The translations under genes were made by a program, and so were the position numbers. Under the pieces are notes generated by a model. That model was given only the letters and a program-made list of their open reading frames with translations, was not told the DNA's origin and made no database searches. From an uncultured Peptococcaceae bacterium (GTDB lineage Bacteria; Bacillota; Peptococcia; Peptococcales; Peptococcaceae), in assembly GCA_902492275.1 (NCBI GenBank), contig CABUKW010000095.1, positions 1 to 11,539 on the forward strand: a stretch of 11,539 nt of DNA, read 5' to 3'. Each line of letters opens with the position of its first letter. Position 1 is the stretch's first letter. Shown one piece after another: positions 6,170 to 11,539 of the stretch.

Positions 6170-8369
6170 GAGAAGGTATCTCTGGAGCCAGTGGCGGCGG
6201 CTGTACCGTTTGGAGAAAAAGCGTTTGTTATCGAGCTGGACTGTGCGGACAGCGCTGCTTTTTCTGCTGATTTTGCCTTTGGCCGGTCTGTTATGGTATC
6301 AACCGGCTACCAACCTCACAGCGGCTTCACTGGCCATTGCCAATCCCCATCTGGCGGCAGGATTGGGCGGCGCAGTGGTGTGGATGGTCTTAACGCTGTT
6401 GGAGCTGCAGCGTATGCAAAAGCAGCAGATGGAGTCGCTGACCAATGCAGCAGTCTCCTCTGTTTTGCTGCAAACGGTAAAAACAGCAGCATTGCTTCGC
6501 ACAGCGCTAGGCGCTGGCGCTTTACTGCTGCTGATATGGCTGCCCTGGACTGTAGCGCAGATGCAGCCTTTTTCCTTGATACTTTATTTATTAAGCGGTT
6601 TGATTTTGCTGCTGCCTTGCTGGATTTTAAGTATTTTGCTGGCGGCGGGCTGTTACCAACTTACCCAGCGCTTAGAAAATAGTCTGTTGCTCTGCACAGC
6701 AGCCGTCGGTTTCAGCCTGAGTACTTGGGTCAGTTCCCAATATGTGCTGCGCTGGCTGAATCCGTTAGTACCGGTGATGTCTGATTATTTTAGCAATCGA
6801 CCTGCACTGGTGTTGGCGGTGTACAGCCGTGTTTGTTGGCTTTTGTTATTGGGCGGCTTTTGGCTATTGACGCTGCTGACAGTGCGCTGTTATCAACTGG
6901 GGCCGTTGCAATCGTTGCATTGCCATTGCCAAACGAGGCGGACTGTTCTGTTGGCAGCTGTATTATTACTGTCTTTGGGCTTGGTTGGTATCGTGCAGGA
7001 GCCTTATGTGGATAACAGTCCTTTAGAGCCGGTTTTTGCAGAGGCAGAAGCGCCGGAAGCAGTGTATTTGCAGCACAGTGAGCTAGAAGTGGAACTGGAT
7101 GGCGTGTTGGGCCGTTTACAAGGTAAGGCTGTCTATACGCTGCATAACCGAGGAACAGAGGAAACGCTGTGCAGCTTTCAAATTAATCCCGGTTATACCA
7201 TCCAGTCTATGACACGAAACGGCCAACCCTGGGAATTTATCGATTTGCATGATGATACCGACAACGATAAGACTGTACAGTTTCTACTGCCTGCCGGTGA
7301 AAATCAGAAGCTGACTGTGCAATATGGCGGTAGTCCTAAAATTTGGTCGATTTTGCGGGATACCTTAATGGGTATGGACATCAGCGAGCAATATGTAGAA
7401 TTGTCCAACAGTAAACTGGGTCCCCGTTTTTATCTGCAACGTACAGAAGACGATGAAACGGTGTTTCGTTTCACACTGCCGGCTCAGTTAACACCGGTGA
7501 CTAACAGTCCCCATCTGACGCTGCTCCGTGAAAAGGGCGGGAAAAAACAATGGCAGTCGGTCAGTCAGGACACCCGCATTAATTTGTATGCAGCCGATTA
7601 TACTATGGAACCTATTGAGGAAGCAGGTATGCACATTCACTTTTATTATAGCAGCCGGCAGCAGCATATGCTGGAACAATTAGGCGCTTTAGAGCAAATA
7701 AGTTACGCCTTTCGCTATTGTGCCCAGCACTATGGGGCCTTGCCCTTTGATGCGGACAATCCCCTGCAATTAGTGGAAGAGAGCGCTTATGCCATGGGCG
7801 GCGGAGCCTTTGGCAATTTCAGTGTGATGGGCGAAACAATCTTCAGCCCGCAAAATTTGAGCAATGTTGACTTAGGAGCCAGTGGCGCCGAGGTACTGGC
7901 CCATGAAATTGTGCATCAGTGGTGGGGATTGAACTGGATGTTTTGGGAGGACGGCGGCCCCTGGAGCAGCGAAGGGCTGACCTGCTACACTACCTACCGC
8001 ATGATGAAAGCCCAATATGGCCAGGCCTACGCCCGTCAGCATTATGTGGAGCAATGGAAGGCACAGGTTCAACAATTGCAAAGGTCTTATTACTATCGCC
8101 ATCCGGAGATGCTATCCCAATTGCCAGAGGCTTATCAAGCCGCTATCCGTGCTCAGCAAGAAAGCGCACAACGCTATGCAGTGATGCCCTTGCTGTTGTT
8201 GCAGGCCGAGCAGGCTTTAGGTGGAGAGACGCAGATGGACGCGGTGTTAGCAAAGTTATTTGCCAATGGTGGCGCAGAGGTGCCCGGTTATTTATCTTGG
8301 CAAGATTTTTTAGCGGTAAGCGGATTAACAGAGGAGGACTTTGACCTTGAACAAGCTGTTTTATTATGA
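6156..8369 (+). CDS. ABC-2-like permease fused to an extracytoplasmic M1 metallopeptidase
   Basis: A 737-residue two-part protein. ATG 6156 has AAGGAGGG at 6141-6148, seven bases upstream. Residues 1 to about 281 carry an amphipathic basic start and about seven hydrophobic spans, as in ABC-2 permeases. From about 282 a soluble region begins with a beta-rich segment (ELEVELDGVLGRLQGKAVYT) like the M1 N-terminal domain. The catalytic part has HEIVH (583-587) and Glu606, exactly HExxH-x18-E for zinc. Tyr674 sits where M1 enzymes place the catalytic tyrosine of PYEKG, followed by a matching LGG turn. The exopeptidase GAMEN motif reads GAFGN (550-554), so the usual N-terminus-binding Glu is Gly553. 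Membrane topology places the peptidase outside the cytoplasm. M1-permease fusions are known in other bacteria; their substrates are largely undefined. Its start is coupled to the ATPase gene. Confidence 0.88.
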   Translation: MMKPERRYLWSQWRRLYRLEKKRLLSSWTVRTALLFLLILPLAGLLWYQPATNLTAASLAIANPHLAAGLGGAVVWMVLTLLELQRMQKQQMESLTNAAVSSVLLQTVKTAALLRTALGAGALLLLIWLPWTVAQMQPFSLILYLLSGLILLLPCWILSILLAAGCYQLTQRLENSLLLCTAAVGFSLSTWVSSQYVLRWLNPLVPVMSDYFSNRPALVLAVYSRVCWLLLLGGFWLLTLLTVRCYQLGPLQSLHCHCQTRRTVLLAAVLLLSLGLVGIVQEPYVDNSPLEPVFAEAEAPEAVYLQHSELEVELDGVLGRLQGKAVYTLHNRGTEETLCSFQINPGYTIQSMTRNGQPWEFIDLHDDTDNDKTVQFLLPAGENQKLTVQYGGSPKIWSILRDTLMGMDISEQYVELSNSKLGPRFYLQRTEDDETVFRFTLPAQLTPVTNSPHLTLLREKGGKKQWQSVSQDTRINLYAADYTMEPIEEAGMHIHFYYSSRQQHMLEQLGALEQISYAFRYCAQHYGALPFDADNPLQLVEESAYAMGGGAFGNFSVMGETIFSPQNLSNVDLGASGAEVLAHEIVHQWWGLNWMFWEDGGPWSSEGLTCYTTYRMMKAQYGQAYARQHYVEQWKAQVQQLQRSYYYRHPEMLSQLPEAYQAAIRAQQESAQRYAVMPLLLLQAEQALGGETQMDAVLAKLFANGGAEVPGYLSWQDFLAVSGLTEEDFDLEQAVLL

Positions 8370-9600
8370 GTGGAAACGAATGATACGAAGCCGGTTTTTT
8401 CTGGCATTGCTGCTGATTACCGGCGTGTATGGCTGCTATGTGCTGCGCAGTGAAATGCTTTTGGGCGTGGGAGGGGCGGCTCCTTATTCGGCCTGGAGCG
8501 TAGGTGCCTGCTTTGCACAGGTGCTGCCCGTTATTTTGCTTGCCCAATTATTGTTTCTGAGCCATTTGTTCAGTCGGCAGGAGCAAGCTGTAGCGCAATT
8601 GCGGCGGGTTACCGCCTATTCGCCGCTGCAATATGGATTGCTGTGCTGTAGCATTATTTTGCTATGCAGCGGTTTGCTGAGCCTTATGGTTTTGCTGTTA
8701 CAAGTGGCTTTTTGCCAGCGTTATTTCCATGCCGGTACCGTAGGGGCGTTCCTGCCATCCATTTGTTTTTCTTTGGTGCCTGCGGCCATTTTGTTGTTGG
8801 GTGTGGGGTTGCTGGTCGGTGAACTGCATCGCAACGCCTTATATATTTTGATGCTGGCAGTGTTGGTCAGTAATGGATTGGTGGGACTTACTGGCTGGGA
8901 CCTGAGCGGCTTGCAATATTTTTCTACGGGTGTGCTTCAAGCGCCTGTAGATTTGAACGGCGAACCGTTATATTTCTTTTTGCCAGCAGCAGTACGGCAG
9001 CGCTGGACTTATTTAGTTGTCGGATTATTGCTTACAATGGCAGGCCTATGGAATCATTTTCTTTTTGCTGCGGGCGAGGCGCAGCTTTATCGTCGCTGTC
9101 CTGTCAAGCGTAAGCAGGCTGCAGCAGCCATGGTGTTACTGCTGGCCGCTTTGTTATGGCTGCCGGTTCCAGTTTTTGTGGAACAGACTGCAGTGGCCAG
9201 CAATACTGAAGATGAACAGAGCATAGAATTTAAAGAAGCGGAAACCTTTATAGATACGCAAGCGCCGATTGCAGTCGCCCAGGAAACTGTCGAAACAGAC
9301 TGCCGGACAGCTATGCCCTTGTGGCAATCTCTAGTGTCCAATTTTGCAGCGCAGGAAAGCTGGCAAAAACGCTGGCAGCAATACCAGCAATGGGGTTTGC
9401 AAGAAATGAATAACGAGACGGCCTTTTATCATGGTAAGCCGGTAGCGCAGATTTTAGACTGCGATGGCAGTTATGTCAGCTACAGAGATGAGAACGGGAA
9501 TGGATGCAGCTTGTATATACAGCGCAACTTTTGGGGACAACTGGACGCTGTGCTGGAAATAGACGCCGCACAGATTGCCCGAATATTACAGGCGATGTAA
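8347..9600 (+). CDS. Second ABC-2-like permease with extracytoplasmic tail
   Basis: A 417-residue membrane protein. It begins with NKLFYYEWKRMIRSRFF, a cytoplasmic basic start typical of ABC-2 permeases, then about six spans up to residue 245. A seventh hydrophobic stretch follows (AAAMVLLLAALLWLPVPVFV, about 258-277), then a hydrophilic tail of about 140 residues with DCDGSYVSYRDENGNGC near the end. No known domain is recognised in the tail. I choose TTG 8347: GAGGAGG at 8331-8337 lies nine bases upstream, whereas TTG 8341 would be only three bases away. The start overlaps the M1 fusion gene by 23 bases, so translation is probably coupled. It most likely pairs with the fused permease as the second half of a transmembrane heterodimer driven by the ATPase. 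Confidence 0.85.
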   Translation: MNKLFYYEWKRMIRSRFFLALLLITGVYGCYVLRSEMLLGVGGAAPYSAWSVGACFAQVLPVILLAQLLFLSHLFSRQEQAVAQLRRVTAYSPLQYGLLCCSIILLCSGLLSLMVLLLQVAFCQRYFHAGTVGAFLPSICFSLVPAAILLLGVGLLVGELHRNALYILMLAVLVSNGLVGLTGWDLSGLQYFSTGVLQAPVDLNGEPLYFFLPAAVRQRWTYLVVGLLLTMAGLWNHFLFAAGEAQLYRRCPVKRKQAAAAMVLLLAALLWLPVPVFVEQTAVASNTEDEQSIEFKEAETFIDTQAPIAVAQETVETDCRTAMPLWQSLVSNFAAQESWQKRWQQYQQWGLQEMNNETAFYHGKPVAQILDCDGSYVSYRDENGNGCSLYIQRNFWGQLDAVLEIDAAQIARILQAM

Positions 9601-9734
9601 AATTGAATATGGGATGAACAAACTCGTTCGGAGCCCGTATTGACATAGAATTCGATATTAAATTGTTGTACTGCCATACTATTTATAAGGTATCGTAGAT
9701 ATATTAGCATGAATTAAACAGAAGGAAATTTAGG
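9601..9734. other. Untranslated tail of the ABC operon, no gene seen
   Basis: These 134 bases between the last ABC gene and its terminator are AT-rich and contain no credible reading frame or RNA gene. TTGACA occurs at 9642-9647 but has no -10 at a usable distance. The sequence is probably the 3' untranslated part of the operon transcript. Confidence 0.4.
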
Positions 9735-9763
9735 AAAGAGACGGCGCTTGACCGTCTCTTTTT
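9735..9763 (+). terminator. Rho-independent terminator of the ABC operon
   Basis: AAAGAGACGG (9735-9744), a seven-base loop, then CCGTCTCTTT (9752-9761), a perfect 10-base stem running into a T-tract (9759-9763). It is the first strong terminator after the three-gene operon. Confidence 0.9.
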
Positions 9764-9890
9764 GTATGCTAGGGCTGTACGGTTTATTTTTGTAGCAGCA
9801 TTCAATCCAGCGGACTGTCGTCGAAGCCTTTATGCAGAATAAATTATTGCAAGTTAGTTCCAACTGTTCGGCAAAAAAATTGCAAATTCA

Positions 9891-9930
9891 GCAGAAAAGC
9901 ATTGCGGGTTCCTTTCTTTTCTGCGATAAT
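9891..9930 (+). promoter_or_regulatory. Candidate promoter with overlapping inverted repeat
   Basis: TTGCGG (9902-9907), a 17-base spacer and GATAAT (9925-9930) form a possible promoter for the prenyl synthase pair, although the -35 is weak. The perfect inverted repeat GCAGAAAAG (9891-9899) and CTTTTCTGC (9916-9924) brackets the -35 and touches the -10, so it could be an operator or an antisense-type hairpin. The stretch 9764-9890 before it shows no gene or clear signal. Confidence 0.4.
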
Positions 9931-9958
9931 ACTATAGAAAAAGAATTTTCATTAATAT

Positions 9959-9987
9959 TCGAGATATAGTTCTATTTTTTTTATAAT
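9959..9987 (+). promoter_or_regulatory. Second candidate promoter for the prenyl synthase pair
   Basis: A full-consensus TATAAT at 9982-9987 lies 17 bases after TCGAGA (9959-9964, 4 of 6 matches to the -35). Transcription would begin near 9994. That leaves about 48 bases before TTG 10042, but only about six before ATG 10000, which supports the later start for the downstream gene. Confidence 0.45.
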
Positions 9988-10029
9988 GAATATGATAAAA
10001 TGAATGATTGTAGAGAAATTCGACAGTTT

Positions 10030-10036
10030 GAGGTGA
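10030..10036 (+). promoter_or_regulatory. Strong ribosome binding site that decides a TTG start
   Basis: GAGGTGA (10030-10036) is a long match to the anti-Shine-Dalgarno sequence and lies five bases before TTG 10042. The upstream in-frame ATG at 10000 has no comparable site. Confidence 0.6.
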
Positions 10037-10041
10037 TTATT

Positions 10042-10644
10042 TTGCTGCATTTGGCTCCAGCTTTGCGAGTAAAAGATGTAACAATATTTGATTTGGTTGA
10101 TCAGGAATTTTATTATGGAGAATTTATCTTTTTTTCGCGGTTGGCGGCATATTTAAGCAGAGTTGCAGGGATTTCCGCGGAGGATGGGCAGGAGATTGGC
10201 GTTTTGTCGGAGTTGATGTATTTATCTTCTAAAATTCATTTTTCTTTGCAGGAGACAGTGGCCAGTGAGCAGGAACTGCGTGCCGGCTTACAAATGCCTG
10301 TTTTGATTGGCGATTTACTCTATGGACGATTTATTGTCTATCTGACAGAAGCAGGGAAGAAAGATTTGCTGCCTGTCTATATGGAGTATTTGCGTACATT
10401 TAACGCTGAACAAGTGCGCGCGTTACAGAAAAAACAGGAAACACCAGGTGCTTCTTATATTTGTTTGTTGGCTGAAAAAACAGCGGACGCTGTTGTGTTG
10501 TTGGCAGATAAAAGTTCTGTGCAGGCTGAGCAGCTAAGGCTGGTTGCGGAAAATTATTTTAAGGAGCAGTGGACAAACATGCAGGGAACACCGATTACCC
10601 AATTGGCTGTATTGGAAAATGCCTTGCAAGCGGAAATGTTCTAG
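10042..10644 (+). CDS. HepS-like subunit of a heptaprenyl diphosphate synthase (tentative)
   Basis: About 200 residues, mostly helical and soluble. I choose TTG 10042 because of the GAGGTGA site five bases upstream. ATG 10000 would add 14 residues without a ribosome binding site. The protein lacks the DDxxD motifs of a catalytic prenyl synthase. It has a pattern seen in the non-catalytic component 1 (HepS, PF07307): LSSKIHF, then about 35 residues later PVLIGDLLYGRFIVYLTEAG. Its stop overlaps the ribosome binding site of the next gene, a long-chain prenyl synthase, so the two are co-translated and probably form a heterodimer. In Bacillus the two components are separated by the menaquinone methyltransferase gene; here they adjoin. 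The assignment relies on weak similarity plus position; otherwise it is a hypothetical protein. Confidence 0.6.
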   Translation: MLHLAPALRVKDVTIFDLVDQEFYYGEFIFFSRLAAYLSRVAGISAEDGQEIGVLSELMYLSSKIHFSLQETVASEQELRAGLQMPVLIGDLLYGRFIVYLTEAGKKDLLPVYMEYLRTFNAEQVRALQKKQETPGASYICLLAEKTADAVVLLADKSSVQAEQLRLVAENYFKEQWTNMQGTPITQLAVLENALQAEMF

Positions 10645-10655
10645 GAGATTGGATT

Positions 10656-11539
10656 ATGTTAAAAATTTTTGAATTGCATGCCATGAAAAAAAAGTTGACA
10701 GAGGTAGAGCAGTATCTGGAGCAGGCCTTGGAGTTTGACCAGCCGGCCATTCGGCAAAGCGCTTTGAATATCTTGCACGCCGGCGGCAAGCGAGTGCGTC
10801 CGGCGCTGACCATTATGACGGCCAGTATGTTTCATAATGAAGATAACATCATTCCTTTGGCGGCGGCCATGGAAATGGTACATATGGCGTCCCTCATTCA
10901 TGATGATGTGGTGGATCAGGCCGATTTGCGCCGCGGACAGCCTACAATGAATGTACAATATGGCGACCGTTACGCGCTGCATGTAGGGGATTATATTCTT
11001 ACATCTGCCATTGATATCATCCGGCAGCAGCCCCATAGTCAGCGCATTTTAAAAATCATGGGCGATTTGAGTGTGGAGATGTGTCTGGGAGAAGTGGAAC
11101 AGTTGCGTACTGCATTTGACGTAGAACAGACAGTGGAGGATTACAAATATCGGATTGACCGTAAGACAGCTTTATTAATGGCCACTAGCTGTCAGGCGGC
11201 GGCAGTGGCTTCCGATGCTTCGGAGCGGGATATCGATATTTTTTATAAGATTGGGTATAATTTGGGTATGGATTTTCAGATTGGCGACGACATTCTGGAT
11301 ATGGAACAGACCGCACAGAAAATCGGGAAGCCGGCAGGCAGTGATTTGGCCCATGGCATTATGACTTTACCGACCATTTTGGTGCTGCAGCAGGAGTTTG
11401 CCGAAAAAGAAGAACTGCTGCATCTGATCGGCAATCGTTTTGCCGGCGGGCAGCCGGAAGTAGACCGGGCCATTGCCATTATTGTGAAACAGGGCGGCCT
11501 AGCAGAAGCGGCTGTTTATCGGGAAAGCTATTTGCGGCA
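10656..11539 (+). CDS. Long-chain polyprenyl diphosphate synthase, HepT/IspB type (3' partial)
   Basis: The first 294 residues of a trans-prenyltransferase that elongates a farnesyl-type primer with isopentenyl diphosphate, most likely to make the menaquinone side chain. The visible motifs are GGKRVRP (43-49), the first Asp-rich motif DDVVD (83-87) with RRGQPT (92-97), GDYILTSA, DRKTALL and the second Asp-rich motif FQIGDDILD (207-215) followed by GKPAGSDL. The residues four and five positions before the first Asp motif are small (Ser79, Ala78), as in long-chain rather than C15/C20 enzymes. ATG 10656 has AGGAGA seven bases upstream, overlapping the stop codon of the HepS-like gene. The family is usually about 320-330 residues, so roughly 30 are missing past the window edge. 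The sequence shows no damage. Confidence 0.92.
   Translation, partial: MLKIFELHAMKKKLTEVEQYLEQALEFDQPAIRQSALNILHAGGKRVRPALTIMTASMFHNEDNIIPLAAAMEMVHMASLIHDDVVDQADLRRGQPTMNVQYGDRYALHVGDYILTSAIDIIRQQPHSQRILKIMGDLSVEMCLGEVEQLRTAFDVEQTVEDYKYRIDRKTALLMATSCQAAAVASDASERDIDIFYKIGYNLGMDFQIGDDILDMEQTAQKIGKPAGSDLAHGIMTLPTILVLQQEFAEKEELLHLIGNRFAGGQPEVDRAIAIIVKQGGLAEAAVYRESYLR

Noticed and set aside
7465..7476. GTTTCAC at 7468 as a second parS
   Set aside because: Only a half-site match, without the palindromic partner, inside a coding region.
7919..8344. 141-residue plus-strand open frame within the M1 peptidase gene
   Set aside because: It overlaps the zinc-site region of a clearly coding frame and shows no protein-like motifs. 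It is a shadow frame, not a frameshift.
9618..9645. tRNA T-arm-like GTTCGGAGCCCG
   Set aside because: No acceptor stem, D-arm or anticodon arm can be drawn around it, and no CCA end is present.

Overview
The window looks like the chromosome of a low-to-medium GC Bacillota, possibly a diderm Negativicutes-type anaerobe. This rests on strong GGAGG-type ribosome binding sites, use of TTG starts, a two-gene heptaprenyl diphosphate synthase-like locus and an extracytoplasmic M1 peptidase fused to an ABC permease. The taxon is an inference; there is no rRNA or other marker in the window. No transposon, phage gene, CRISPR array or tRNA is visible.

Layout from left to right. (1) Positions 1-1461: three tandem paralogous genes on the plus strand that encode small exported or membrane-anchored proteins of unrecognised family. 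The first is cut by the window edge. They end at a strong hairpin (1477-1520) that probably serves both converging transcripts. (2) Positions 1541-5056: a catabolic-type cluster. A minus-strand pair (amidohydrolase-like protein and DASS/SLC13-type anion permease) is divergent from a LysR-type regulator. The shared intergenic region carries two adjacent perfect palindromes and a near-consensus promoter for the regulator. The amidohydrolase-like protein has lost most of the metal ligands of its superfamily. (3) Positions 5057-5296: a regulatory interval holding the regulator's terminator, a perfect 16-bp parS-type sequence (TGTTTCACGTGAAACA) inside a larger 34-bp dyad, and the promoter of the next operon. 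(4) Positions 5297-9600: a three-gene overlapping operon made of an ABC ATPase, an ABC-2-like permease fused to a complete M1 metallopeptidase domain, and a second multi-spanning permease with an extracytoplasmic tail. It is closed by a Rho-independent terminator at 9735-9763. (5) Positions 9764-11539: promoter-like sequences, a HepS-like helical protein gene and a long-chain polyprenyl diphosphate synthase gene (HepT/IspB type) that runs off the window, probably supplying the isoprenoid tail of menaquinone.

Likely joint functions (inference). The LysR protein controls uptake and processing of a small organic anion by the permease and amidohydrolase-like protein. The ATPase and two permeases form one complex that carries a peptidase domain on the outer face of the membrane. 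The last two genes form a heterodimeric prenyl synthase. The most unusual items are the parS-like dyad, the triplicated secreted family, the M1 peptidase with an altered GAMEN motif, and the amidohydrolase-like protein without its usual metal site.
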